From assembly GCA_023935145.1 (NCBI GenBank), contig CM043705.1, positions 53,917,584 to 53,981,583 on the forward strand: a DNA stretch of 64,000 nucleotides, read 5' to 3'. This DNA is from Bretschneidera sinensis (Eukaryota; Streptophyta; Magnoliopsida; Brassicales; Akaniaceae). Below the pieces are notes generated by a model. The model was not told the DNA's origin and did no database searches. It saw only the letters and a program-made list of their open reading frames with translations. Positions 1-11,048 of this stretch are shown here, one piece after another (position 1 is the stretch's first letter; each line of letters begins with the position of its first letter). The translations under genes were made by a program, and so were the position numbers.

Positions 1-868
1 AAGATGAGGATGTAGCCGCTACATAACATAGATGAGAAAATAGAAGCTGTCTCGTGGTCTCCAGTAGTCTTCATTGTCAACTGCGAGTGCAATTCAAAAT
101 TGGGATACTGTAAAATTTCACTCATTGGGGTAACCTCCCCTACTTCATCATCCTATTAAATTCTCACTCCTTAAAGTTGTGATTGGTAAGAGAGAATTGT
201 GAAAGGAAAGAAAAGTGAGAGGAAAAGAAATATTTATTTTTCATCATGTGTTTGATAAAGACCATGGAAAAGTGAAAAGAAAGAAGAAAAAGACAACAAA
301 AAAGAAAAAGAAAAAAAGAAGAAGCTTATTTTAGCTTTCACTCCCTAATTCTCCCAATTTAAAAAGATTATGATTTGTATGTATAGAAAGAAAACACAAA
401 TCCTCCCAATTTAGAAGGATTATATGATTTGTATGTATATAAAGAAAACCCAAATTTCTCCTAGCTTTCTTCTGTCATTTTTCTAAAAGATAGAAAAATG
501 CTTTCCACTTACTTTTTCTTTCCTCTATCATCCCTTTCTCCCACTTTTCATCTCTACAATCATAGCATAAATGACATTTCAAAGAATCTAACATGAAGAA
601 ATTGATTGATTGAAAATTACTTCCAATTCCAGACAAAAGCATCCAATCGAATCGAACTGATCTAATTTTGCTCGAAACAGTTGAATTTATTAACAGAGAA
701 ACTTTTTTTTCTTCTTCTGGGAAATGCAACATATAGCTCTCCACTCCATTACTAATTTGCTAGTCTATATGATGGTGACCATGAGCAATTAATCAACATC
801 GCAAGCAAATCAAGACGAATTACTCGTATAATTTAACCAACGCTAAAATGTTAGTGAAAGTGAGTTAC
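1..868. other. Non-coding stretch, probably UCP3-like intron
   Basis: No coding region is recognisable on either strand. The stretch lies directly downstream, on the minus strand, of a GT donor that closes the UCP3-like first exon, so it is most simply that gene's intron. It contains purine-rich and A-rich low-complexity tracts around 180-320 and a short imperfect direct repeat (about 335-465) built on an AAGGATTATATGATTTG-like phrase. The second carrier exon is not seen and probably lies left of the window. Confidence 0.5.
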
Positions 869-1264
869 CTGAGCGATAACACCAGAGATCCCACCAACGA
901 GAGCTTTGGTAGAGAGAGGAATAGACCCACCACCATCATTATTACCATTAAAAACGAAGTTCCTCAAGTTCTCGTAGCCTACGATCCTCAAAGGGGTGTA
1001 AAAGAGGTGTCTGATAATCGCCGGAGACAGCCCCTTGTACAGCCCTGAGACACCCTCTCGCTGCACGATCCCCGAGGAGACACTGAGCGCGTTGGTCGGA
1101 TGAGCCGCAGCGGAAGAGCCCGACTCGTGAAGCTGCAGCCTCGTCTTCGTCAGGTCTATCGGGAACGTCGCCGTCTCTGCCACCATCGCCGAGATCGACG
1201 TCAGCAGGATCCTCATGTGGGTCCGGGTTCGGTCATCTCCATGGACTCCTTGGCTCTGCTCCAT
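869..1264 (-). CDS. UCP3: Mitochondrial uncoupling protein 3-like carrier, first exon (partial)
   Basis: First exon of a mitochondrial carrier (SLC25 family) that resembles plant UCP3/PUMP3; it would sit in the inner mitochondrial membrane. From the chosen start (MEQSQG) the exon encodes 132 residues. These include the first carrier signature PIDLTK (residues 35-40), a following QREGVSGLYKG segment typical of the repeat's matrix helix, RHLFYTPLRIVGYE, and the start of the second repeat (ALVGGISGVIAQ). The frame is open and ends in phase 0 at CAG|GTAACT, a good splice donor. An upstream in-frame Met at 1300 exists, but the 1264 start leaves a short hydrophilic leader like those of plant UCPs. 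The remaining repeats are outside the window. The assignment to UCP3 rather than another UCP is by recall of family sequence and is fairly sure. The start lies 304 bp from the divergent APC2 start. Confidence 0.85.
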
Positions 1265-1568
1265 GCTCGTGGAGGCAACAAAACCCAGGAAATGAATCAA
1301 ATCAAATAGAGTGAAAAAAGAGAGGCAGCAGTCAGTAACCTAGAAAAATGTAATAAACGACGTCGTTTCCAAGGGTTAAATAACCGTTTGACCTCAAAGA
1401 GACGAAGAAGTCTTCATATTGAAATGACGTCGTTTCATGACGGGGCCGCAGCCTTCTGATCATAGTGGCGGGAAAATCCAAAAAGCAGAGCTCACTCTAA
1501 TTTTCCGCTAACTAGCTAGGGTTTTGAGAGAGTGACAAAAAGAGATTCGTTTTCACAGTACTTAAAAA
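1265..1568. promoter_or_regulatory. Bidirectional promoter between UCP3-like and APC2-like genes
   Basis: The two start codons point away from each other and are separated by 304 bp, so both genes must share this region for their 5' control. It contains a perfect 14-bp palindrome AAACGACGTCGTTT (1355-1368), a second ACGT-core site TGACGTCGTTTCA (1425-1437), and TAACCGTTTGA (1381-1391). The reverse complement of the last is one mismatch from the M-phase-specific activator consensus bound by three-repeat MYBs. ACGT cores are classic bZIP sites. An MSA-like site would fit a mitotic APC/C subunit gene. No clear TATA box is seen for either gene. Function is inferred. Confidence 0.6.
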
Positions 1569-3651
1569 ATGGAAGAATCAGCTTCATTAGTGTGCAACCT
1601 AGGGATTTTAGAGACTCTAACAGACGATTCGATTCAAGAAATTCTTGAAAGCTACAATGTATTTTGTGCCACCACTGAATCTCTCCTCTACAGTACCGGT
1701 GATCTCTCGGTTGGGCCCGAGTTCGTGTCTCACGTGCTCGGTCTCTGCAAGCACGGGCTCAACTCTTTGGTTCATGACCACTTTCTTAGGTCACTAGAGG
1801 TACACAATTTAAGCTTATTTTCACTCGTTGCTATAGCTTTCATCAAATTTTTTTGCTTATCATAGCTGAAAATGACTCCCAATTTCTTTTTCTTTTTCTC
1901 TGCTTAATTTGTTAAGCATATATATTCTGATAAGTTATATTGCGATTGTGTTGTGAAATAAATCATGTAATGCACAAGTATTGGTGATAGTGGACTTAAG
2001 AGGTTTTTTTACTGGTTACTTCTTTTGTAGAATAATTTGTTAATTTTTGGCAGGAAACTTTTGAGAAAAACGGCGTGTCAAAATTTTGGCAGCATTTTGA
2101 TGCTTACAGCAATATTGGGGTTGTGGACAAGAACAACCCCCCTGTATGTAAGCATGGCGCCACTTTAATTGTTTCTTTTTGCTGTAATTAACTTGTTCTC
2201 GTAATGAACTTATAAAAAAAAAGTACGTAATTAACTTGTTCTCGTAGTGTCCTGTTTCACATAAATGTTGTAAACGCTGTGAGCAGATATATGAGGATGA
2301 GATTCAGCAAGTGTTATGTAAAGCTTTGGAGGAGATATCTATGGAAAAACAATATCAGGAGAAGTGCTAGTTGATGCTGGTTCATGCTTTGCAGTCATAC
2401 AAGGAATATTTACCGGATGGAAGACTCACTTCAGATGCAGAGAGAGTCCATCTCTTTTCAAAATACCAGTTGATGGTGTCTTCAGTTCTTATGGCTAGTC
2501 TTCCTCGGCATTTTCCTGGTATGCACGTCTCAATTAGTTCGTTTTAAAAGCTCTGTGTAACTCCTTTCTTTTCATTATTTAGGTTTAGAGTGTTATGCAT
2601 TTTAGTGCTAATTGTATGGTACAGCTATTATCTTGTTAGGATTTGAACAAAGTTCTTTTAATCATCAGTGGTTAATAGTTGTCATTTTCAGTTAATTTTC
2701 ACTTAAGAGATTCCAAACTTATTTAAAAACTCGATGGAGCTGGAGCAGCTATCATAGCTTTAGATTTCCCTTGAAGGTCTACCTACTGTCTGTATGCCTC
2801 TCGTTAGGTTTCCACATTGCCACATGTCTCCAACTCTCTTTAAAAATTTGTTGAAATACAACCATTCACCGCATTCTTTGCTGCTGATTTTTACAGTGAA
2901 TGCCTTTCTTGTGAACTTTCTATTGCATGAAATATTTGTCTTTCTATATGTATAGGATATTTAAGGGTTTTATTGCTGCCTTTGTTTACTTAATTTCTTT
3001 TTGTCCAACAATGTTTTGATGGTAGTTTAATGAGTTACCTCTTTTTCTTTCCTTATGTTCTTAGAAATACTACACTGGTATTTTAAGGAAAGGCTGGAGG
3101 AGTTAAGTACAATCATCGATGGAGAGAATAATGAGGAAAACGAATCTCAAGATAAAGATGACATGGATTTGGATGAAAAGAGCAAATACAAAATTGGTGA
3201 AATGGATATTGATGAATGCTATCGCCGAGGGAAGTTTTCAGAGCATGACAAATTGGTGAAGAATATTGGGAAGGTTGTCTGCGATCTTTGAAGTTTTGGA
3301 TTTACATCTATGGCTGAAGATGCCTATGCTTCTGCTATCTTTTTGCTTCTGAAGGTGGGCAACTGATTTGTTATGCAATCCATGTTGAGGGTGTCCATGT
3401 CAAAAAAGTATCCTCTTTATTTGTTTCCGATATTTTATCCATCAGCCTCTTTTTTTATTAGTCTACAATGTGTTACTAACTCCATGTTATTTATTAGTAC
3501 TGTTGCTTTTGGATACATGTCACTCTTTATGTTCAACTTATGTTTTAGTCACACCATGCTTTCTCTGTTTGCATGGCAGGCTAAGGTGCATAATCTGGCT
3601 GGTGATGAATACAGGAATTCTGTTTTGGAGTCCATTAAAGAGTGGATTCAG
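1569..3651 (+). pseudogene. APC2: Anaphase-promoting complex subunit 2 homologue, 5' half
   Basis: APC2 is the cullin-like scaffold of the APC/C ubiquitin ligase. Five exon blocks with GT/AG borders match plant APC2: 1569-1799 (MEESASLVCNLGILETL), 2054-2143 (ETFEKNGVSKFWQHFD), 2287-2518 (IYEDEIQQVLCKALEEIS), 3065-3354 (WYFKERLEELSTIIDG through AEDAYASAIFLLLK) and 3580-3651 (AKVHNLAGDEYRNSVLES). Reading phase is consistent across the junctions. Two in-frame stops break it: TAG at 2368-2370 where APC2 has a Leu (KC-stop-LMLV), and TGA at 3289-3291 where an Arg is expected (VCDL-stop-SFGF). The rest of each exon stays well conserved, so decay looks fairly recent. The start ATG at 1569 fits the conserved N-terminus. 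The following intron carries the Athila-like insertion. A sequencing error cannot explain all the lesions seen over the whole gene. Confidence 0.87.
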
Positions 3652-3802
3652 GTTCTCTTTTACTGTTTGTGAAACCTTTCCATTTTTAGGTCCACCCTCT
3701 GTAGTTGTGGAATCATTGATGACCTCACTCATGAATTGTTAATTGTTACGATAATTTTTGTATGGTACATTTGAATTCGCATGTGTGGTAGGCCTGTTAA
3801 AT

Positions 3803-3821
3803 GAGGGGCTTCGTCCTTTTT
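3803..3821 (+). repeat. Left copy of about 20-bp flanking direct repeat (target duplication?)
   Basis: GAGGGGCTTCGTCC followed by a T run lies immediately left of the Athila-like element and recurs immediately right of it at 11049-11068. The length is about 19-20 bp, depending on where the LTR's first T is counted. This is far longer than the usual 4-6 bp LTR-element target duplication. Confidence 0.85.
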
Positions 3822-5080
3822 TGTGAGTTTTAATTTACTCGCAAGCGCACGAGTCGTTTGCAATATAGCATTGTGCAAGTGAGAGGTCGAATCCACAGGG
3901 AATTGCGTTGTGAAAATATATTTTTAATCTAAACTAACTTTATCTTAATCTAGTTCTGAATTGTGAATGATATTGCAAAAGAAATATAAACTAAACTAAG
4001 TTGATTTAAAAACTAATAATAAAAAGCACTAAGGTTTCCGAATCCGCCCCACCAAAGTTAAGCATATATGTTCTAAAAATATAGCCTATCAAAACATTCC
4101 ATGAATCAAACTATAAGACAAAAAACAAAGAATATCCCAACTAAACCAAAAGCATCCAATGTATCTGCTCTTAACAAATCACAAAGGAAATCCAATTTAA
4201 TCGAAAAGTATTCAATGTATCCATCAGATGAAACACAAATAATATCTAACAGACAATTTAAACTCACTCAATTATACAATTAGCTTAAATAATTGACAGA
4301 ACATTTTATACTAAAAATTGTCAGATTTGTACAAGCAAATCTGAACTACTACGCCAAACAACGGCGAGGCTTCATCTTCAACCTTAGCTGAAGAGTCTAG
4401 CCACTCATAACTACAAAACTATAATAAAAAATGCTAAACATTTAAACTAAAATAACTGAATATAAATAAATAAATAAACAACTTTACATGGGAGAAATTT
4501 CACTCGTTGACGGGCGGCACTTCCCCTCGTGGTAGCAATGCCTTCGGGATCTACCAGAATGCTAGTGGACGTCCACCGGTAAACACCAAAGTGGCACAGG
4601 AATTGTACACTGAATGATAGAGTCAGATGGTGTTTATATAGGGGAAGACCCGGAGCAATATGGGTTGCAGATTCGATGTGGGATACTGCCCGTATGCGCT
4701 CGATCGCAAAATGGTGCGATCGATCGCATGTGCGCTCGATCGCATGTCTTGTGCGCACGATCGCATGTGCGCTCGATCGCATGTCTGTTACGATCGATCG
4801 CAGATGCACTGAACTTCAAATATTTCGATGTGGGATGTTGACCTTGCGCTCGTTCGTAGGCAAGTGCGCTCGAGCGTAGGTGCGCTTGATCGCATATCTC
4901 ATGCGATCGATCGCAATGTCTCCAGAAGCTTCACATCTCCTGAAATGCTTCATTTTCTCCACAAACCTGTAAAAATACACAAAACACAAGAAAGACGTAA
5001 AATAAAGTGAAATACTACTAACTAAGAGCATAATAAATATAAGTTAAGGGTATAAAATATGCAATATTTAAGATTCATCA
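3822..5080 (-). repeat. 3' LTR of Athila-like element 1
   Basis: On the plus strand it begins TGTGAGTTTTAATTTACTCG and ends ATTCATCA. It matches 9789-11048 along its whole length. It contains the palindrome array 4695-4915 and a TATA-like box (minus strand CTATATAAA, 4633-4641). The right border is set by the adjacent tract AAGTTTGGAGGTATTT read on the minus strand. Confidence 0.9.
4633..4915 (-). promoter_or_regulatory. U3 promoter: TGCGATCGATCGCA palindrome array plus TATA box
   Basis: About ten copies of a 14-bp motif related to TGCGATCGATCGCA lie between 4695 and 4915. Two are perfect palindromes (4715-4728 and 4902-4915); the others vary mainly in one half-site (TGCGCTCGATCGCA). In element orientation the array precedes the CTATATAAA box at 4633-4641 by about 55 bp, an enhancer-like position in U3. 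The same layout is present in the other LTR. Function as transcription-factor sites is inference. Confidence 0.7.
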
Positions 5081-6316
5081 AATACCTCCAAACTTATATT
5101 TTGCTAGTCCCTTAGCAAAACAAAATAAAAGACTCAATGAAAAACAAAGAACATAAAAATAAGTTCATCACTCATGGTATCCAAAAATTTAAGGAGCACA
5201 CATCACCATGATATTCATTCATGAGCAAGCTTAAAAAGATAAACCCATCTTGGCAATGAATAGAAATGTTAAAATCTAATTACTTACAAAAGATAGGTCA
5301 AGGCATCACAAGTCTGACACTGTGTAAAGTGAATTAGCATATAAAAGTGAAGTTTCTAAGTAACTCCAATGTGTAAGGTCTCCATGTCTCAAGATTCACC
5401 GAATTTCCCATCAAAATGAACGAAGAAGGCAGTTTTTTTTTTTTTTTTTTTTATAATAAGGCACAGCTATGTTTAGTTCCCTTAAGCTTTCTAATTGACC
5501 CATGTAGCGAGTGTTGAGTCAATGACTCCCAAACCAGACGGTTTTAGGGCATTAGGTGTACAGACACCCCTAAGAACTTACTAACTCGAGTCAAAAAGGC
5601 TACGAAAATAAACCGGCCTTAATACTACCAAGCAAAATTCCACCTTTTGACGTGAACACTCACTGCTTACTGAGGCAAGAGGTCTAGTTACTCAGCGGAA
5701 AGTTGTAGTAATTTTTTTTTTATTTTTTTCTCCAAGTGTTCATCCAACAAGTCATCCAGTTTCAGTTAAGATAGGGAAAAATACACATTAAAATCACATG
5801 CCATACCTCACATAATTTGTGCTAATGTGCTCGTGTTAGATTATGTCAAACATGTGAATTCTCAAATGCCTAAGGTAAGTAACTAAATTTTAAAAATTTA
5901 TCACCAGATCATGTGCTCAAAATGTTAAGTTCACCAATGACATCACATCACAGAAAATGTTAAGATCAACCAAAATTTCACGATAACATGAGCATGCATT
6001 TATCTCTACGACGAAAAGACAACAAATTAGGACAAAGTGTGTGATGTGTCTCCTATACCCCCAAACTTAAATTACACATTGACCCTAATGTGTGACTAAT
6101 ATGGAAAGAGTTGACCTGAGATATGGAGAACTAGCTGGACAGGTATGGCTCATAGCATACCCCAAAACTTGGACTGAAGTACGCTTTGTCCCTGAAAAAA
6201 AAACACTGGAAACAAACATTAATAATAAAAATGCGAAATAATAAATAAACAAAAAAGATAAGCTGTGGGGTGCCTCCCATGAGCGCTAAGTTTAACATCT
6301 TCAGCCAGACCCAACA
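5081..6316 (-). other. 3' non-coding region of Athila-like element 1
   Basis: No coding sequence is recognisable. Read on the minus strand it starts with the conserved post-pol phrase GGCTGAAGATGTTAAACTTA and ends at the polypurine-like tract before the 3' LTR. It contains T-rich homopolymers near 5434-5452. The junction at about 6316 joins the truncated RT to this region, marking an internal deletion of RT, RNase H and integrase. The same post-pol phrase occurs in element C at about 38727. Confidence 0.7.
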
Positions 6317-7975
6317 TTAGTAATCGTTCCCAACGAAACGCTCCGCCATCTGATCAATAAATGGGAATGAAAAATGATCAGGCCTAGTGGCAGCATTCAA
6401 TTTACGGTAGTTGATACACACTCTCCAAATTGACTGAACACGAGTTGGAACCAACTCGTCGTTCTTATGCTGCACTACCGTTAATTCAGGACGTTTGGGC
6501 ACAACATGAATCTGGCTCCCTCACTTGCTATCAGAGATGGGATAAATGATCCCTGCCTCTAACAGCTTAATATCTTCTGCCCTCACAACCTCTTGCATAA
6601 CAGGGTTGAGCCTTCTTTGTGGCTCCCTCAATGGCTCAGCATCCTCCTCCAAATGTATCATGTACGTCACCACTAAGGGGCTGATCCCCTTGACATCCTC
6701 AATGGTCCAGCCTATAGCTTCCTTATGCTCTCTTAAGACGTCCAATAATTTCTCCTCTAGAGCATCACCCAAATCTGAAGGTATAATCACAGGCAAACTA
6801 TCGACTGAACTTAGGAACTTATACTTAAGATTATCTGGTAAAGGCTTAAGTTCCTTCTTGGGGGTTTCAGGTGCGGCAGTCTCCTCCATCTTATTGCTCT
6901 TCTGAGGAGGAGACTCCAAAATGGCATTCGCTTGCTCAAGTAATTTATCTAAATCCATATCCTCTCCAAATTGAGCAAAGCATGCCTCTAGGGGGTCCTC
7001 AATGCGGGAGTCATCCACAATCTCCTCCGTCTTACTGCTCTCCCGAGGAGGAAACTCCAAAATGGCATTTGCTTGCTCAAGTAATTTATCTAAATCCAAA
7101 TCCTCTCCAAATTGAGCAAAGCATGCCTCTAGGGGGTCCTCAATACGGGAGTCATCCATAGTCTCCTCAAGAATCTCCTCTATCAAGCATACATTTCTCA
7201 CTTCATCATATTCATGTGGTTGCCTAGTGATATCAAAAATATTCAACTCCACAGTCATATTTCCGAAGGAGATCTTCATCACCCCTGTCCTACAATTTAT
7301 CAGGGTGTTAGCCGTGGCTAAGAATGGTCGCCCTAGAATAACCGGTATTTGAATCCCTACATTCTGAACCGGCTCTGTGTCAAGCACAATAAAATCCACG
7401 GGGAAATAGAACTTATCCACTTTTATCAAAACGTCCTCAACTATTCCCCGTGGTTTTTTCACTGACCTGTCAACCAATTGAAGCGTAGTGGATGTGGGCT
7501 TCAATTCTCCTAACCCCAACTGCAAATAGACTGAGTAGGGTAGAAGATTCACACTCGCCCCTTGATCCAAGAGAGCCCTCTCAATATGGCTGACTCCTAT
7601 CGTGCAAGAGATGGGTAGCTTGCACTGAAGGATTGAGCTTACCTTCTCGGTCAAAAATGCCTTTTTTGGGACATTCGTCCTCCTTTTGATAGTGACCAAG
7701 TCCTTTAGAAACTTGGCATCTGATGGCATTTGGTGGATGGCATCCAAAAATGAGATATTGATTTGGACTTGCTTGAATACCTCCAGAATTTTCTCATGCT
7801 TCCCTCCTTTCTTCGGCGCCTGTAGTCTCTCGGGGTAAGGCGCTATAGGTACAAATGACATAGGAGGGTCCTTCTCAGTAGGTGTGGCTATAGATGGCTC
7901 AGCATCTCTCTTCTCCGTGTTGCCACTTCCTTGCCCTTGCTGCATAGGAGGGCTCTCTTCCACTCGATTGTCCAC
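6317..7975 (-). pseudogene. Athila-like protease and truncated reverse transcriptase
   Basis: The minus-strand frame 7975-6521 (484 aa) starts with a proline/charged linker. The retroviral-type aspartic protease follows: ALLDQGASVNLLPYSVYLQL holds the active-site motif in the D-Q-G form, and ILGRPFLATANTLINC is the second conserved block. Next comes a 47-residue tandem duplication, then the RT N-terminal region (EHKEAIGWTIEDVKGISPL, RRLNPVMQEVV, EAGIIYPISDSK). A TGA at 6521-6523 stands where RTs have Trp. The RT frame resumes at 6502 with CINYRKLNAATRPDHFSFPF and stops at 6317 after DQMAERFVGNDY. The palm with the catalytic Y-x-D-D is therefore absent, as are RNase H and integrase. The product could not support reverse transcription by itself. 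Confidence 0.85.
6881..7162 (-). repeat. 141-bp in-frame tandem duplication in Athila-like gag-pol
   Basis: Two adjacent 141-bp copies (6881-7021 and 7022-7162) encode nearly identical 47-residue units containing DDSRIEDPLEACFAQFGED and LEQANAILE. The copies differ at a handful of bases and keep the reading frame. The unit lies between the protease and RT, a region of unknown function that is rich in acidic residues. Confidence 0.9.
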
Positions 7976-8005
7976 CTGTCTCCCAGGCCTCAGTGTGACA
8001 ATCGA

Positions 8006-9557
8006 CTATACTTGTTCCGCCCCGTGCGTAGGAGTTGATGAACTCTCAACCATATATTGTCTTTTCGGGTTGGGCACGGGCTGACTGGGGAACTTCTCCT
8101 TCTCTCTCTCACCCAAGTGACTTGCAATTTGCCCAATTTGACTCTCTAGCTTGGCAATTGCTTGGGTGTTTACCACTGTTGCACTCCTCACATCACTCAT
8201 ATTTTGGTTAGTCGTCTTCGTGAACTCCTTAAGGGTGTCTTCTAGCGACTGTGAAACTGGCGCTGGTGTTTGAGTGGGTGCGTGGTAAGCAGGTGATGGT
8301 GCTGGATGGGCAGAACGACCATGATTAGGAATTTCTGGGGCAAATCCGGGAGGATATTGATTTTGAGCATGATGAGGGGCTCCTCCCTGATTCATTAGTT
8401 GATTCTGCCTCGATGAAAAATTTGGATGGTTTCGCCACCCTGGATTGTATGCCTCGGAGTACGATCCATTTGACTGTCTTCGAAAGTCATTAAAAGCATT
8501 TACTTGCTCCATAGGATACTCGGCACAAGCCGACATTGATGGGCAATTCTGTGCTAGATGCATGGGACTAGCACAGATGGAACAGCTTTCAACTTTGAAT
8601 GTGTTGGCAGCATTGATGGATTGGTTCACAGTGAGAGCGTCAATCTTCTTAGTGAGGGCATCTAATTTTATCCTCAAATCAGCGTCCTCCCCGACCTCAT
8701 AGATGCCTACCCTCTTAGGAGTACGAATGGACTTATCTCGACAGCTTGAAAAATCCCACTGTTGTGAGTTGTCGGACAACTTGTCCAACGCCATGTATGC
8801 TTCATCTCCTGTCAGACTCAAGAATGCCCCCCTCATTCATAGACTCGATCATGCTACGGTTGGGTTGAGTCAACCCTTGGTAGAAGAATTGAACGAGTCT
8901 CTACTTCTCATATCCATGTGGAGGGCATCTGATCAGTAACTCTTTGAAGCACTCCTAACTCTCAGAAAATTTTTCATCCTCATCTTGAGTGAAAGAGCTA
9001 ATCTCCTTTCGGCACTCATTCATTCTAGACATTGAGAAAAACTTCTGATAAAATTTGCTAAGCAGGTTTTCTCAAGATGTAATAGACCCGGGCGTGTTGG
9101 AATCCAACCACGCCCTAGCTCTATCATGAAGAGAAAAAGGGAAGAGTCGAAGATGGACTGACTCTTCAGAGAAGTTCTGGAATTTGAATGTGGCACAAAT
9201 GTCTTTGAACTTCTTCACATGGCTATAAGGATTTTCAAGATCTAAGCCATAGAATGAGGGTAAGAGTTGGATGACATATGGCTTCAAGTCAAAGTGGGTG
9301 GCATTGGTCGGTGGCAACACTATGCAAGAGGATGAGTTAGTCTCAACGGGTGCGAACAAATCCCTAAGGGATGTAGTGGAGTCCACGTTCCAAGCTCTAA
9401 GTTGCTCTACATGTTCAGGATGATTTGCATTCCTATAATTCTCTGCCATCTCAACAGTCTCTCTCTCAACTAGCGCTCTTTTCTGTCTCCTAAGAGTTTT
9501 TTCTAAGTCGGGATCTAAATGTATCAAATCTAAGTCCAAAGATCTCTGACCAAGCAT
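8006..9557 (-). pseudogene. Athila-like gag (nucleocapsid with one zinc knuckle), broken
   Basis: Retrotransposon gag on the minus strand. The N-terminal part (9557-9072, 161 aa) has the capsid-like phrases FDLKPYVIQLLPSFYGLDLE and LRLFPFSLHDRARAWLDS typical of Ty3/gypsy gag. The middle segment (about 9071-8837) can be followed by similarity (QFFYQGLTQPNRSMIESMN) but contains two TAG stops. The frame is open again from 8836 to 8006 (276 aa). That segment has a CCHC zinc knuckle CSICASPMHLAQNC and a Pro/Gln-rich tract with PGWRNHPNFS, followed by a coiled-coil-like stretch near its C-terminus. The start at 9557 follows an approximately 200-nt leader after the primer-binding site. The product would bind and package element RNA if intact; it is not intact here. 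Confidence 0.85.
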
Positions 9558-9761
9558 ACACCAACAGAAAAAGCACTAAAGTAAACTAACCAGTAGAAAC
9601 TTGCAGAATAAAATAAAATAACTGCACAAACAACAAACACACTACTCACAAAATGAGCCAACAAAAAATTTTGAAATAATTTTTTTTTTAAACAAAAAAA
9701 ATAACTAACTAGTAGAAAAATAAAATCATTTTAGACCAAAAATTTTCACAAACCAAACAAT

Positions 9762-9779
9762 TCCCCGGCAACGACGCCA
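9762..9779 (-). other. Primer-binding site, tRNA-Asp type (element 1)
   Basis: On the minus strand this reads TGGCGTCGTTGCCGGGGA, about 9 nt after the 5' LTR end. It differs at one base from the complement of the plant tRNA-Asp 3' end used by Athila and Tat elements. It fixes both element orientation and the 5' LTR border. Confidence 0.88.
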
Positions 9780-9788
9780 AAAACTTGT

Positions 9789-11048
9789 TGTGAGTTTTAA
9801 ATTTACTCGCAAGCACACGAGTCGTTTGCAATATAGCGTTGTGCAAGTGCGAGGTCGAATCCACAGGGAATTGTGTTGTGAAAATGTATTTTTAATCTAA
9901 ACTAACTTTATCTTAACCTAGTTCCGAATTGTGAATGATATTGCAAAAGAAATATAAACTAAACTAAGTTGATTTAAAAACTAATAATAAAAAGCACTAA
10001 GGTTTCCGAATCTGCCCCACCGAAGTTAAGCATATATGTTCTAAAAATATAGCCTATTAAAACATTCCATGAATTCAACTATAAGACAAAAAACAAAGAA
10101 TATCCCAACTAAACCAAAAGCATCCAATGTATCCGCTCTTAACAAATCACAAATGAAATCTAATTTAATCGAAAAGCATTCAATGTATCCATCAGATGAA
10201 ACACAAAGAATATCCAACAGACAATTTAAACTCACTCAATTATACGACTAACTCAACTAATTGACAGAACATTTTATACTAAAAATTGTCAGATTTGTAC
10301 AAGCAAATCTGAACTACTACGCCAAACAACGGCCGGGCTTCATCTTCAACCTTAGCTGAAGAGTCTAGCCACTCATAACTATAAAACTATAATAAAAAGT
10401 GCTAAACATTTAAACTAAAACAACTGAATATAAAGAAATAAATAAACAACTTTACATGGGAGAAATTCCACTCGTTGACGGGCGGCGCTTCCCCTCGTGG
10501 TAGCAATGCTTTCGGGATCCACCAGAATGCTAGCGGACGTCCACCGGTAAACACCAAAGTGGCATATGAATTGTACACTGAATGATAGAGTCAGATGGTG
10601 TTTATATAGGGGAAGACCTGGAGCAATATAGGTTGCAGATTCAATGTGGGATACTGCCGGTGTGCGCTCGATCGCAGAATGGTGTGATCGATCGCATATG
10701 CGCTCGATCGCATGTCTTGTGCGCACGATCGCATGTGCGCTCGATCGCATGTCCGTTGCGATCGATCGCAGATGCACTGAACTTCAAATATTTCGATGTG
10801 GGATGTTGACCTTGGGCTCGTTCGTAGGCAAGTGCGCTCGAGCGTAGGTGCGCTCGATCGCATATCTCGTGCGATCGATCGCAATGTCTCCAGAAGCTTC
10901 ACATCTCCTGAAATGCTTCATTTTCTCCACAAACCTGTAAAAATACACAAAACACAAGAAAGACGTAAAATAAAGTGAAATACTACTAACTAAGAGCATA
11001 ACAAATATAAGTTAAGGGTCTAAAATATGCAATATTTAAGACTCATCA
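9789..11048 (-). repeat. 5' LTR of Athila-like element 1
   Basis: Matches the 3' LTR (3822-5080) with scattered substitutions and small indels. It contains the palindrome array at 10663-10883 (perfect TGCGATCGATCGCA at 10870-10883) and a TATA-like box at 10601-10609 on the minus strand. The array is better preserved here than in the other copy. It ends exactly at the second copy of the 20-bp flanking repeat. Confidence 0.9.

Larger units (their letters stand above)
3822..11048 (-). mobile_element. Athila-like Ty3/gypsy LTR retrotransposon 1, non-autonomous
   Basis: A 7.2-kb element on the minus strand with two LTRs of about 1.26 kb (3822-5080 and 9789-11048, TG...CA ends). The primer-binding site is complementary to the 3' end of tRNA-Asp, with a polypurine-like tract beside the 3' LTR. 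Internal order on the minus strand is gag, protease, then only the first part of reverse transcriptase. Most of RT, all of RNase H and all of integrase are missing, and the sequence passes directly into the 3' non-coding region. It lies in an APC2 intron in antisense orientation. The two LTRs differ by a few substitutions per hundred bases by eye, so insertion is not very recent. The tRNA-Asp site and the gag/protease motifs place it with Athila/Tat elements; Athila is the likelier choice. Confidence 0.88.

Noticed and set aside
4447..5031. Cluster of 60-120 codon open frames on both strands rich in RSIACDRS and CDRAHMRS-like repeats (again at 10415-10999)
   Set aside because: They are translations of the TGCGATCGATCGCA palindrome array within the LTRs of element 1, open on several frames because the motif lacks stop codons. 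No evidence of a protein.
6546..7161. Plus-strand open frames across the Athila-like protease/RT region
   Set aside because: Antisense shadows of the minus-strand gag-pol frame, including the tandem duplication.
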